DNA from: Mangrovimicrobium sp048323675
GTDB taxonomy: Bacteria; Pseudomonadota; Gammaproteobacteria; Pseudomonadales; Halieaceae
Assembly (NCBI RefSeq): GCF_048323675.1
Contig: NZ_JBLWFK010000002.1
Coordinates: 248,001 to 312,000 of the forward strand
Length of the DNA stretch: 64,000 nucleotides
Direction: 5' to 3'
Shown: positions 17,456 through 26,662 of the stretch, piece after piece
Position numbering within the stretch: the first letter of the stretch is position 1
Layout: the number at the start of each line of letters is the position of its first letter
Position numbers and translations under genes: made by a program
The notes under the pieces: model-generated
The model's input: the letters and a program-made list of their open reading frames with translations, nothing else
Database searches by the model: none
What the model was told of the DNA's origin: nothing

Positions 17456-18853
17456 GTGAAATATATCAGTACCCGCGGGAAGGCCCCCGCACTCAACTTC
17501 GAGGACGTGCTCCTCACCGGCCTGGCGTCCGATGGCGGCCTCTATGTGCCGGAAACGCTGCCGACTTTCAGCGCCGCCGAGATCGGGGCGATGGCCGCGA
17601 TGGATTACCCGTCGTTAGCGCAGAAAATCATTACACCCTTCGTCGACGGCTGTATCCCGGACAGTGATCTCGCGGCGATTATCGCCGACACCTACGCCGA
17701 GTTCCGCCATTCCGCGGTGGCCCCGCTGGTGCAGCTCGATCACAACCAGTGGGTGCTGGAACTGTTCCACGGCCCGACCCTGGCGTTCAAGGATTTCGCC
17801 CTGCAACTGCTCGGCCGCCTGCTCGATTACGTACTGGAACGACGCCAGCAGAAAGTGGTGATTATGGGCGCGACTTCCGGGGACACCGGTTCCGCGGCCA
17901 TCGAGGGCTGCAAGCGCTGCAGCAACATCGATATCTTCATCCTGCACCCGCACCAGCGGGTCTCGGAAGTGCAGCGCCGGCAGATGACCACCGTCGTCGG
18001 TGACAACATCCACAACCTGGCCATCGAAGGCAACTTCGACGACTGCCAGGCCATGGTCAAGGCCAGCTTCGCCAACCGCGCCTTCCTGCCCGAAGACCGC
18101 GGCCTGGTGGCGGTGAACTCCATCAACTGGGCGCGCATCATGGCCCAGATCGTCTATTACTTCTACGCGGCGGTGGCCCTCGGCGCGCCGGCGCGCAAGA
18201 CGGCATTTTCCGTTCCCACCGGTAACTTCGGCGACATTTTTGCCGGTTACCTGGCCCACAACATGGGTCTGCCGGTCGAGCGCCTGGTGATTGCCACCAA
18301 TCGCAACGACGTGCTGCACCGGGTGCTGACCACCAGCAGCATGCGCCGCCAGCCGCTGCAACACACGCTGTCGCCGAGCATGGACATCACCGTGTCGTCC
18401 AACTTCGAGCGCCTGCTGTTCGACCTCTACGACCGCGACGGCGCGGCGATTGCCGACCTGCTGGCGCGCTTCGACGAGGGCGAGATCGCCTTCTCCGAAA
18501 CTGCCATGGCCCGCGCCCGCAGCCTGTTCTCCAGCGCCTGCGTGGACGACGAGCAGACCTGCGCGCAGATCGCCGCGACCTGGGAAAACTGCGAGTACCT
18601 GCTCGACCCGCACAGCGCGATTGGCGTGCGTGCGGCGATGACCGCGGGTATCGCGGCGGACATTCCCGTGGTAACCCTGGCGACCGCCCACCCGGCGAAA
18701 TTCCCGGACGCGGTGAAAGGCGCCGGGCTCAACGAGGAGGTTGGCCTGCCGCTGCATTTGCGCGACCTGTTCGAGCGCCCCGAGCGCTGTTCGGTCCTGC
18801 CCAACGATCTCGCCGCCGTGCAGTCCTTCATGGCGAGCAACATTCGCGCCTGA
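17456..18853 (+). CDS. thrC: Threonine synthase
   Basis: ThrC converts O-phosphohomoserine to threonine with PLP. The 465-residue protein belongs to the longer gammaproteobacterial/yeast type, with the N-terminal MKYISTRG strand, the PLP lysine in HGPTLAFKDFALQ (about 102-114), and the phosphate-binding loop GATSGDTGSAA. Start is GTG at 17456, and hom lies directly upstream. Confidence 0.96.
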   Translation: MKYISTRGKAPALNFEDVLLTGLASDGGLYVPETLPTFSAAEIGAMAAMDYPSLAQKIITPFVDGCIPDSDLAAIIADTYAEFRHSAVAPLVQLDHNQWVLELFHGPTLAFKDFALQLLGRLLDYVLERRQQKVVIMGATSGDTGSAAIEGCKRCSNIDIFILHPHQRVSEVQRRQMTTVVGDNIHNLAIEGNFDDCQAMVKASFANRAFLPEDRGLVAVNSINWARIMAQIVYYFYAAVALGAPARKTAFSVPTGNFGDIFAGYLAHNMGLPVERLVIATNRNDVLHRVLTTSSMRRQPLQHTLSPSMDITVSSNFERLLFDLYDRDGAAIADLLARFDEGEIAFSETAMARARSLFSSACVDDEQTCAQIAATWENCEYLLDPHSAIGVRAAMTAGIAADIPVVTLATAHPAKFPDAVKGAGLNEEVGLPLHLRDLFERPERCSVLPNDLAAVQSFMASNIRA

Positions 18854-18867
18854 GCCTGTAGCTGTCG

Positions 18868-20601
18868 ATGCCGAAACTGATTCGCCGGCGCCAGGCCGCA
18901 GCATCCGCGGCCCTGGCGCAGGCGAATCTTTCTCCCCTGCTGGCGCGGGTCTATGCCGGCAGGGGAGTTGAATCCCCGGACCAGCTGGAACTCGACTTCC
19001 GCCACCTGTTGCCGCCCTCGGCCCTGCTGGGCGTGGAGCGCGGCGCGCAATTGCTGGCGGATACGATTGCCGCGGGGCAACACATCCTGATCGTCGGCGA
19101 CTACGACGCCGACGGCGCCACCAGCACCGCGTTGGCCCTGCACGCGCTGCGCCTGATGGGCGCGGAGCGGGTCAGCTATCTCGTGCCCAACCGCTTCGAG
19201 TACGGTTACGGGCTGACCCCGGAGATCGTGGCGCTCGCCCTGCGCGGGGAGCGGCCGGACCTGCTGCTCACGGTGGATAACGGGATTTCCAGTATCGAGG
19301 GCGTGGCCGCGGCCCGACAGGCGGGTATCGCCACCCTGATTACCGATCATCACCTGGCCGGTGCGGAGCTGCCGGACGCCGATGTCATCGTCAACCCCAA
19401 CCAGCCGGGCTGCGGCTTTCCGAGCAAGGTGCTGGCCGGCGTCGGCGTGATCTTCTACCTGATGCTGGCCCTGCGCGCGGAACTGCGCCAGCGCGGGGTG
19501 TTCGACAGTCGCAGCCAGCCCAACCTGGGCGAACTCACCGACCTCGTCGCGCTCGGTACAGTGGCCGATGTGGTACCCCTGGACCACAACAACCGGATCC
19601 TGGTCGATGCCGGCCTGCAGCGAATCCGTGCGGGCAGGGCACGCCCGGGCATCGCCGCCTTGCTGGAAGTGGCCGGGCGCAACTATCGCAGTACCGTGGC
19701 CTCCGATCTCGGTTTTGCGGTGGGACCCCGGGTCAACGCGGCGGGCCGGCTGGACGACATGTCCGTGGGCATTGAATGCCTGCTGGCCAGCGACACTGCC
19801 CGCGCTCGCGAGCTCGCCGCGCAACTGCACCAGATCAACCGGGACCGGCGCGACATCGAGCAGGATATGCAGGCGCAGGCGCTCAAGCTGCTGGCGGATA
19901 TCGATCTCGCGGCGGAGGCTGCACCGGTAGCGATCACCCTCTACGAGGCCGACTGGCACCAGGGCGTGATCGGTATTCTCGCCTCGCGGATCAAGGATCG
20001 GCTGCACCGTCCGACCATCGTGTTCGCCGATGGCGATAGCGGGGCGATCAAGGGCTCGGCGCGCTCGATTCCCGGTATCCATATCCGCGACGTACTCGAT
20101 GCGGTCGCCACCCGGCACCCGGGCCTGATCCAGAAGTTCGGCGGCCACGCGATGGCCGCCGGGCTATCCCTCGCACGGGAGGCTTACCCGCAGTTTGCCG
20201 CAGCCTTCCTCGATGAGGTCGAGCGGCACGCGGAGGACGTGCACCTGCAGGCAGTGCTGGAGTCCGATGGCGACCTGCCCGCGGAAGCCTTCAGCCTGGA
20301 AACGGCAAGTGAACTGCGCTATGCCGGCCCCTGGGGCCAGCATTTCCCGGAACCCCTGTTCGACGGGGAGTTCAGCATCGTCAGCCAGCGTATCGTCGGG
20401 GAAAAACACCTGAAACTGGTGCTCGGCCTGCCCGGCGACTCACGCATCATCGACGCCATTGCCTTCAATGTCGACACCGGCATCTGGCCGGACCAGGACG
20501 CTGACCGGGTGCGCGTCGCTTATCGCCTCGACGTCAACGAGTATCGCGGGCGCCAGAGTGTGCAATTGATGATCGAGGAACTGGAAATCCTCGGCGCGTA
20601 A
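18868..20601 (+). CDS. recJ: Single-stranded-DNA exonuclease RecJ
   Basis: RecJ degrades single-stranded DNA 5' to 3' in RecFOR recombination and mismatch repair. The 577-residue protein carries the DHH-family motifs: DYDADGATST (about 75-84), TVDNGIS, TDHHLAG and the DHHA1 region with GGHAMAAGLS. The C-terminal OB-fold follows. The start ATG at 18868 lies 14 bp after thrC, so it is cotranscribed; this order is standard in pseudomonads. Confidence 0.96.
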   Translation: MPKLIRRRQAAASAALAQANLSPLLARVYAGRGVESPDQLELDFRHLLPPSALLGVERGAQLLADTIAAGQHILIVGDYDADGATSTALALHALRLMGAERVSYLVPNRFEYGYGLTPEIVALALRGERPDLLLTVDNGISSIEGVAAARQAGIATLITDHHLAGAELPDADVIVNPNQPGCGFPSKVLAGVGVIFYLMLALRAELRQRGVFDSRSQPNLGELTDLVALGTVADVVPLDHNNRILVDAGLQRIRAGRARPGIAALLEVAGRNYRSTVASDLGFAVGPRVNAAGRLDDMSVGIECLLASDTARARELAAQLHQINRDRRDIEQDMQAQALKLLADIDLAAEAAPVAITLYEADWHQGVIGILASRIKDRLHRPTIVFADGDSGAIKGSARSIPGIHIRDVLDAVATRHPGLIQKFGGHAMAAGLSLAREAYPQFAAAFLDEVERHAEDVHLQAVLESDGDLPAEAFSLETASELRYAGPWGQHFPEPLFDGEFSIVSQRIVGEKHLKLVLGLPGDSRIIDAIAFNVDTGIWPDQDADRVRVAYRLDVNEYRGRQSVQLMIEELEILGA

Positions 20602-20654
20602 TCCGCCTTGCTGCGGCTACACCACACACCCCGTCGGGGGACGCTCCGCCAGGT

Positions 20655-22085
20655 TCAGTGTGAAAGTTTCCGCGGAGCGATATCCAGTTTATCCATCAGG
20701 CGGTAGAGTGTGGTGCGCGATACACCCAGGTCCCGGGCCGCCCGCGACATATTGTTGGCATTGTGGGCCAGCGCGTGTTCAATACAGCGGCGGTCACTTT
20801 CCGCGCGGCTGAACTCCAGGGTGGCAGCATTGGCCGGGGAGGCCCCCGGCCTGGCCAGCCCCAGGTCCTGGACGGACAGCAGGTTGTGATCGGTCCGTAC
20901 CAGTGCACTGCGCACCCGGCTTAACAGCTCGCGGACGTTGCCCGGCCAGGGGTAGGAGTGCATTGCGGCCAGAGCCTGCCAGTCAAATCCCCTGACCAGC
21001 TGGAATTCACTGTCCTCCCGGTGACGGAACAACAGGTAGTGCGCCAGCAGTTCGACATCGTCACCGCGCTCGCGCAGGGCGGGAATGTCGACTTTCAGCA
21101 CGCACAGGTGGTAGTAGAGGTCTTCGCGAAAGCGGCCCTCGCTGATTGCCGCCAGCAGGTCCTCATGGGTCGACGCTATGATGCGCAGGTCCGGCGCGCC
21201 GTGCAGCCTGTCGCCCACGAATTCCGCATCGTTGTCATCCAGCAGGCGCAACAGCCGGGCCTGCTGTTCAGCTGGCAGGTAGCCGACTTCGTCGAGAAAC
21301 AGGACGCCGCCTTGCGCCGCTTCGATCAGGCTGGCGGCAGTGCGATCCGTGTCAGTCGATGGCTTGCGCCGGTCGCCAAACAGTTCTGACTGCAGCTGTG
21401 CCGGTGTGAGCGCCGCACAATTCACCGCGACAAAGGGGCCCGCGGCGCGCTCGGACATCCGGTGAATGGCGTGTGCCGCCATCTCCTTGCCGCTTCCGGT
21501 TTCCCCCCGCAACAGGACCGGCGCGTCGGAACGCGCCACCTTGCTCAGGAGCCGGTAGAGCCGCCGCATCGGCTGGCTTTGCCCGACCATGCCGTGAAAT
21601 GTGCTCGGGCGCCCGCGATAAGTGAAGCTGCGGTGGCGTATCCGGGACAGGCCCGCGCTGTGGCCGATGGTCTCGACCATGCGCCGTATGTCGTAGGGTG
21701 GCGTGAAGAAATCGTTACAGCAGGTGGCCACCAGGTTGCAGACTTCATCGCTCATCCGCTGGCGGTCGCTAAGCAGGGCCAGCCACAAGGTATCCGCACA
21801 GCTGTTTACCACGGCGTAGGTGGCCTGGATCGCCGCTTCGCTCATTTCACCTTCGAGAAACAGCAGGCCAACGGGTATGCCCAGTTGCGCACCGAGTGAT
21901 TCGGCCTGTTCAGCGGATTCGGCGGTATACAGTTCCCAGCCACCCTTGCGCAGGGCCTCGGTGAGACTGTTTTCGAAAGACCCACCGGCGCAGAAACAGA
22001 GCAATCTGTTTTCCAGGGGCGGAGGTGCAAAGGGGGGAGGGTCCGCCCCCGGGTACGCAGTGTAGGACGACCAGTTGCCAGCCAT
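20655..22085 (-). CDS. VpsR-like AAA+ transcriptional regulator lacking the GAFTGA loop
   Basis: The 476-residue protein has a divergent N-terminal receiver-like domain (about 26-145), a central AAA+ domain with Walker A GETGSGKE (194-201) and Walker B VLFLDEV (261-267), and a C-terminal Fis-type HTH (ARDLGVSRTTLYRLMDK). The loop that contacts sigma-54 should read GAFTGA after ELFG; here ELFG is followed by DRRKPSTDTDRTA. VpsR of Vibrio cholerae, a c-di-GMP-responsive activator of exopolysaccharide genes, is also unable to use sigma-54, so action with sigma-70 is the likely mode. Ligand and targets are unknown. It converges with recJ. Confidence 0.85.
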   Translation of the reverse strand: MAGNWSSYTAYPGADPPPFAPPPLENRLLCFCAGGSFENSLTEALRKGGWELYTAESAEQAESLGAQLGIPVGLLFLEGEMSEAAIQATYAVVNSCADTLWLALLSDRQRMSDEVCNLVATCCNDFFTPPYDIRRMVETIGHSAGLSRIRHRSFTYRGRPSTFHGMVGQSQPMRRLYRLLSKVARSDAPVLLRGETGSGKEMAAHAIHRMSERAAGPFVAVNCAALTPAQLQSELFGDRRKPSTDTDRTAASLIEAAQGGVLFLDEVGYLPAEQQARLLRLLDDNDAEFVGDRLHGAPDLRIIASTHEDLLAAISEGRFREDLYYHLCVLKVDIPALRERGDDVELLAHYLLFRHREDSEFQLVRGFDWQALAAMHSYPWPGNVRELLSRVRSALVRTDHNLLSVQDLGLARPGASPANAATLEFSRAESDRRCIEHALAHNANNMSRAARDLGVSRTTLYRLMDKLDIAPRKLSH

Positions 22086-22405
22086 GCTGTAGCCCTCTGC
22101 CCGCGGCGTTTAAAGGCCCCTTTCTGACACCTCGAGAGGGCCCACGGTGCGGCGGGCAAAGACGTATGTCGCTCTTCAGCGTAGCAGAAAATCACGATTT
22201 GGCCATTTTTTGAACAATCGAGGGAACGATTGCGGGGCCGGCTTATTCCCGATGAATAGTGGTAAAAATGCGCGGATTTCACCGGCGTCAATGGGGTCAT
22301 AGTGGCAGAATGTTCCGTTTTCCCGGGAATTGCACAACTGGAAAGGTGCTTGCGGGGGACGGAAATCCACGCAAACCACACTACAAAGATGAATGGAGAA
22401 TCACT
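22086..22405. other. Divergent intergenic region, regulator to glycine-zipper gene
   Basis: 320 bp without a gene. A perfect 6-bp inverted repeat, CAATCG-AGGGAA-CGATTG, lies at 22215-22232 and could be an operator. No convincing sigma-70 promoter was found. Confidence 0.45.
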
Positions 22406-22936
22406 ATGAACAAGTCCATGCTCACCGGAACCGTCCTCGGCGTCGCAGTCGCCACTGCGGCTGGGAGTATCGCCGGATACCGTATGGTATCCGGGCCGGA
22501 CTACGCTGATGTTGTGTCGGTAGCGCCGGTCACTGAACGCATATCGAATCCCCGTGAAGAGTGCGAGAATGTTGTCGTCACCCGCCAGAAGCCGGTGCAG
22601 GACCAGCACCGCATCGCCGGTACGCTGATCGGCGCCGTGGGCGGAGCACTGGCGGGTGATGCGCTTGGCGGCGGTGGCAAGAACACGGGCGCCAAGGTGG
22701 CCGGTGCGGTCGTCGGCGGCTACACCGGCAACAAGGTGCAGGAGAACATGCAGGCCGGCGACACCTACCAGACCACCGAACGCCGTTGCAACACGGTCCA
22801 GGATGTCAGCGAGCGGACTGTGGCCTACAACGTAACCTACGAACTCAATGGCGAAACCGGCAAGGTACAGATGGATTACGATCCAGGAGCGACCATTCCC
22901 GTGCGCGATGGCAAACTGGTTCTGGCGCGCGACTGA
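22406..22936 (+). CDS. Glycine-zipper 2TM domain envelope protein
   Basis: The 176-residue protein starts MNKSMLTGTVLGVAVATAA, an N-terminal hydrophobic segment that is either a signal peptide or an anchor. Residues about 72-108 form the Rickettsia 17-kDa/SlyB-type glycine zipper (GTLIGAVGGALAGDALGGGG ... GAVVGGYTGNK). The C-terminal 60 residues contain a beta-rich YNVTYELNGETGKV domain, as in other 2TM proteins. The role is probably structural in the outer membrane or periplasm. ATG 22406 has a good GGAGAATC ribosome site; the frame is open upstream but lacks homology. Confidence 0.85.
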   Translation: MNKSMLTGTVLGVAVATAAGSIAGYRMVSGPDYADVVSVAPVTERISNPREECENVVVTRQKPVQDQHRIAGTLIGAVGGALAGDALGGGGKNTGAKVAGAVVGGYTGNKVQENMQAGDTYQTTERRCNTVQDVSERTVAYNVTYELNGETGKVQMDYDPGATIPVRDGKLVLARD

Positions 22937-22982
22937 GCGGCGCTGTACTCAAATCCCAACAGGTCCAGTTGCGGTTGATTCG

Positions 22983-23008
22983 GGCGGTGCGCAAGCACCG
23001 CCTTTTTT
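22983..23008 (+). terminator. Terminator of the glycine-zipper gene
   Basis: Stem GGCGGTGC (22983-22990), loop GCAA, stem GCACCGCC (22995-23002), six T. Confidence 0.92.
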
Positions 23009-23036
23009 ATGCCCGCCGGAAATATCAGCGCAGGGA

Positions 23037-23906
23037 CTACCAACCCGCGACCAGTTTCTCGCTCTCTTCCCACAATTTTTCCGCCGCCGCAGCATCCTGG
23101 GCTGCGGCGCTGGTGGGAATGCTTTCCCGCAGGTAGAAATATTCGCCAGCACGGGTGCCGGGTTCCGCGGCACTGGCCAGCCAGATCAGCGTGTCGGCCG
23201 CGACCTCGGGGGTCTCGCCGTCCAGGGTTTTCATGTATTCCTGCATGCCCGGTTCCGCATGGCTGGCGAAATTGCTGTGTACCACGCCCGGGTGCATGAC
23301 CAGCGCAGTAATGCCCTCGGGCCCGTGTCGCCTGGCCAGTTCCCGCGTGAACAGGATGTTCGCCAGCTTGGCGCGGCAGTAGGCCACACCGGAGACAAAT
23401 TCACGCATGGTCTGCAGGTCGTCCCAGTCCAGCCCTTCGGTATGTTCGTGGCCGGTGGAAGATACGCTGACCACCCGTGTGGTGCCCGGTGCTGTCTGGG
23501 CGGCGGAGTTGCGCAACAGCGGCAACAACTTCTGCGTCAGCAGGAAGTGACCCAGGTGGTTGCTGGCAAACGTGTTTTCATTGCCTTCCGCGGTAATGTG
23601 TCGTTCCGCGGTAACGCCGCCGGCATTGTTGAGCAGGGCGTCCACCCGGTCGGTACTGGCGAGAATCTGTTCCGCGGCCCTGGCGGTTTCCGCCAGCAGC
23701 GCGAGGTCCGCGCAGATCATGGTGACCCTGCCGGCATCTGCGGCCGCAGCGCTGATCTCTGCCTCCGCCTGTGCGCAGCGTTTGGGATTGCGGCCGATGG
23801 CGAATACCCGCCAGCCATCGCGCGCGAGTGCCTTGGCGGCTTCTCGGCCGATGCCGGAACTGGCGCCGGTGATTACCGCCACCCGCGATTCTGTAGCGTT
23901 GCCCAT
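23037..23906 (-). CDS. SDR oxidoreductase, retinol-dehydrogenase-like
   Basis: A 289-residue classical SDR. It shows the nucleotide motif TGASSGIG (14-21), NNAGG, the catalytic Ser in VSVSSTGHE and Tyr-Lys in YCRAK, with the long insert (LDWDDLQTM) between Ser and Tyr that marks the WWOX/RDH subgroup. It should oxidise or reduce a lipophilic alcohol or ketone with NAD(P). It starts 19 bp downstream of the P450 stop on the same strand, so the pair probably oxidises one substrate in sequence. Confidence 0.88.
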   Translation of the reverse strand: MGNATESRVAVITGASSGIGREAAKALARDGWRVFAIGRNPKRCAQAEAEISAAAADAGRVTMICADLALLAETARAAEQILASTDRVDALLNNAGGVTAERHITAEGNENTFASNHLGHFLLTQKLLPLLRNSAAQTAPGTTRVVSVSSTGHEHTEGLDWDDLQTMREFVSGVAYCRAKLANILFTRELARRHGPEGITALVMHPGVVHSNFASHAEPGMQEYMKTLDGETPEVAADTLIWLASAAEPGTRAGEYFYLRESIPTSAAAQDAAAAEKLWEESEKLVAGW

Positions 23907-23925
23907 GTGTCGTATCCCCCCGGAT

Positions 23926-25185
23926 TCAGTTACCGGTCTGCCACTGCAGCGGGACATGCTCCGGCCCGATGACACCGCCCGGGCGGTACTCGATCCGGGT
24001 ATCCGGCTTGAGCTCGAACTCCGGAATACGGCGCAGCCACTCCTGCAGGGCGACCTTGACTTCCAGCCGCGCGAGGTGGGCACCCATGCAGCTGTGGGGG
24101 CCGCCGGCAAAGGCGAGAATTGGCTTGCGGCGACGGCTGAAGTCCACTTCCTGGGGGTTGGGGAAGACCTCCGGGTCGTAGTTGCAGGCGGGCAGTACCG
24201 AGGTGATGCGGTCGCCTTTTTTCATCTTCACGCCGCGGAATTCGTAGTCCTCCTTGAGCATGCGGCCGGAGAAGGTCACCGACCACACCCGCAGTAGTTC
24301 TTCCACCTGGGCGTCGATCTGCTCCGGGTGGGCGATCATTTCCTTCACCCGCTCGGGATGTTCCGCCATCCACAGCCAGATCAGGTTGAGGGTGGCGAAT
24401 ACGGTGTCGAGACCGCCGATAAACAGGAACACCACGAAGCCGAAAATCTCCGGCGGGGTCATGGCCCGGCCGTCCACCTGGGTGTGGATGATCTGGCTGA
24501 TCACCTTGCCATCGGGGTTGCGGGTTTTTTCCTCGATCTCCTGCTTCAGGTAGCCGGTGATCGAGATCATTGCCTGGCCCATGACCTGCGGATTGTTGGA
24601 GTGCAGCAGGTCCATCGCCCACTCGACGAAGGTGTCGCGCTTTTCCTGCGGCAGACCCATCAGGTCGAGAAACACGGAGACCGGCAGCGGGCGGCCAAAG
24701 GCCGTGGTGTATTCGCATTCGCCCGCGTCGATGAATTCGTCGATCAGGTCGTTGGCCAGCTGGCGGATGTTGTCCTCCAGTGCCTTGACCCCCTTGGGAG
24801 AAAATGTCGGATCGAGGATCGCGCGGTACTTTCGGTGATCCGGCGGGTCGATTTCGATGGGGATGAAGTAGTAGTAATCCGCGGGGTCCCGGGGAAACGG
24901 TGTGGCGCCTTCATTGGAAAAAATCTCGTGGTGGCGCAGCATGAAGAAGGCGTCTTCGTGGCGGATCAGGTTCCACTGGTTGCCGTAGTCGCTCACGTTG
25001 TAGAAAACCGGCGGCATGGTCTCGTGCAGTTGCGCCATGTAGTCGTGGGGTGCGGCGAGGAATTTGGGCGACCAGGGAATACCCACGTCGTAAATCAGGT
25101 TGGGGTCCACATGGTCGGGAACGTTGTCCCTGCCAGCTATGCGGGGAAACTGGGGCGGTACGGGATGGGTTGGATCGATGGCCAT
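23926..25185 (-). CDS. Cytochrome P450, P450cam-like soluble class
   Basis: A 419-residue soluble bacterial P450. The I-helix oxygen site reads FIGGLDT, the ExxR motif is EELLR, and the heme loop is FAGGPHSCMG with the Cys ligand. The N-terminus lacks a membrane anchor. The sequence resembles CYP101/CYP111-type terpene hydroxylases in general pattern; this is an impression, not an assignment. It needs a 2Fe-2S ferredoxin; the nearest is at 58722. It is cotranscribed with the SDR at 23037 and lies downstream of an AraC regulator. Confidence 0.92.
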   Translation of the reverse strand: MAIDPTHPVPPQFPRIAGRDNVPDHVDPNLIYDVGIPWSPKFLAAPHDYMAQLHETMPPVFYNVSDYGNQWNLIRHEDAFFMLRHHEIFSNEGATPFPRDPADYYYFIPIEIDPPDHRKYRAILDPTFSPKGVKALEDNIRQLANDLIDEFIDAGECEYTTAFGRPLPVSVFLDLMGLPQEKRDTFVEWAMDLLHSNNPQVMGQAMISITGYLKQEIEEKTRNPDGKVISQIIHTQVDGRAMTPPEIFGFVVFLFIGGLDTVFATLNLIWLWMAEHPERVKEMIAHPEQIDAQVEELLRVWSVTFSGRMLKEDYEFRGVKMKKGDRITSVLPACNYDPEVFPNPQEVDFSRRRKPILAFAGGPHSCMGAHLARLEVKVALQEWLRRIPEFELKPDTRIEYRPGGVIGPEHVPLQWQTGN

Positions 25186-25380
25186 TGTCTGGTCTCTCGT
25201 AATAGTTTTTTTAATCGTGCGAAGCGAGGCCAGCTATCCTAGAAGGTCCGGGACGAGTTTGCCAGTGCTGCGGCCCAGCGGGACATGGACTGGTCACGCG
25301 GAGTGGGTACCGCATGCAGGCTGGATCAGTGGTAGTCCCGTGAACAAACCCGGCCAGTGTCCGGTCCGGGAAACGCGGAC

Positions 25381-26421
25381 TCAGTGCTGCCCGGATTGCC
25401 TGATCTGGGTCGGCGAGGCCGCAAACCACATGCGGCACTTGCGCGTCATCACCGCCTGTTCGGAGAAGCCCAGCTGCTCCGAAATGCGTGAAAACGGCAG
25501 GCTGGTCTGCTCCAGGCAGTAGAGCAGTATGTCGCGACGCACCTCGTCCTTCACTTTCTGGAAGGTGGTGCCCTCGGCGCGCAGGCGCCGATGCAGGGTG
25601 CGCAGGTTCAGGTGCAGGTCCTCCGCGACACGCTGGTTGTCGCACAGCCCGGTACCCAGCAGGCGCATGATGGCCCCGCGCACCTCGGCGTGGATCGGCG
25701 GCCGGCGCAGGGTAAAGTGCTGTTCGATTTTCGCCACCAGCGCTTCGTGCGCCTGGCGATCCGGGTGGGTGATCGGTTGCGCCAGGTCAGTATCGAAGTA
25801 GGCGACGCCATCGGCGTTCTGGCCGAAGCGGACCTCGCAGCCGAAGTAGCGCTGGTAGCTGCGCGGGTCGGAGATCGGCTGGTGCCGGAAATAGACCTGC
25901 CGCACCCGGGCGCGGCCGCTGGTCAGGGCGACGGCGTTGAGGTGTCCGACCAGCAGCAATTGTTCGATCGCCTGGGTACGGCTCGCCATACTTTCCATCA
26001 GCAGGTCATGCCCGACAAATACTGTGCCGGGGGCCAGCCGGTGCAGCCATATCCGCGAGGCCAGGCTGTGGGCGTAGTTGTGGGTTATGACGAAATTCAG
26101 CGCGTCGCCGAAAGTGGCCGCGGTGCGCATGACCCTGCCTATGGGGCTGGCGTCCTCGACCAGGTGTTGCAGCTGTGCCAGGCGCATGCCGAAGTCCGGG
26201 CAGGCCAGTTCCCTTGCCGACAGTTCCAGCAGGCCGGCGAGCTGGCGGTAGGTGGGTTCCAGGCGCTTCGCCGCGTCGGGGCGGCACTGCAGTCCCGCCC
26301 GGGACATCAGTGCCCGGGGGTCGCCGCCCAGCGAGCGAACGAGTTCTGGGTAATCACTGAGCAGGGTCGCGTGGACGGTATCGAAATCTTCCGCCGGCGG
26401 CGTTTTCTGTGCGTTCGCCAT
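25381..26421 (-). CDS. AraC-family regulator with arabinose-binding-like N-terminus
   Basis: The 346-residue protein has the N-terminal ligand domain of the OruR/GbdR-like AraC subgroup (about 40-230) and two C-terminal HTH units (from about 245, RVAEDLHLNLRTLHRRLRAEG ... ISEQLGFSEQAVMTRKC). I prefer the start at 26421 (MANAQKT) over one 13 codons upstream. It diverges from the SDR operon at 26663 and lies upstream of the P450-SDR pair, so it probably controls one or both. Confidence 0.88.
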   Translation of the reverse strand: MANAQKTPPAEDFDTVHATLLSDYPELVRSLGGDPRALMSRAGLQCRPDAAKRLEPTYRQLAGLLELSARELACPDFGMRLAQLQHLVEDASPIGRVMRTAATFGDALNFVITHNYAHSLASRIWLHRLAPGTVFVGHDLLMESMASRTQAIEQLLLVGHLNAVALTSGRARVRQVYFRHQPISDPRSYQRYFGCEVRFGQNADGVAYFDTDLAQPITHPDRQAHEALVAKIEQHFTLRRPPIHAEVRGAIMRLLGTGLCDNQRVAEDLHLNLRTLHRRLRAEGTTFQKVKDEVRRDILLYCLEQTSLPFSRISEQLGFSEQAVMTRKCRMWFAASPTQIRQSGQH

Positions 26422-26662
26422 GACTGTTATCGTTCTGCACTGGTAGTGCCAAGAAATCATTCCTGTCCGAATTAGTCAAGCGCGCGGGTTGCCCGGCAGG
26501 TAGTCTGCGTTACCGTACACACTGCGTGTGGAGCGCCTGATCCCAGCCCGGCCCCCATCATGGGGCGTAAAGGTCTACACTGGATCGGCAGCACGCAGGG
26601 CGCTTCGCTTGCCCCTGGGCAATGTGCGCACAACAATAACGACTGATTCGAGAGGTACAACC

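Noticed and set aside
18427..20148. 573-residue minus-strand frame over thrC and recJ
   Set aside because: Long antisense frame caused by high GC; recJ motifs on the plus strand decide the issue.
25381..25480. Degenerate second HTH in the AraC regulator
   Set aside because: The segment GFSEQAVMTRKCRMWFAAS looked unusual, but it aligns without gaps to normal AraC second HTH regions; the changes are conservative.
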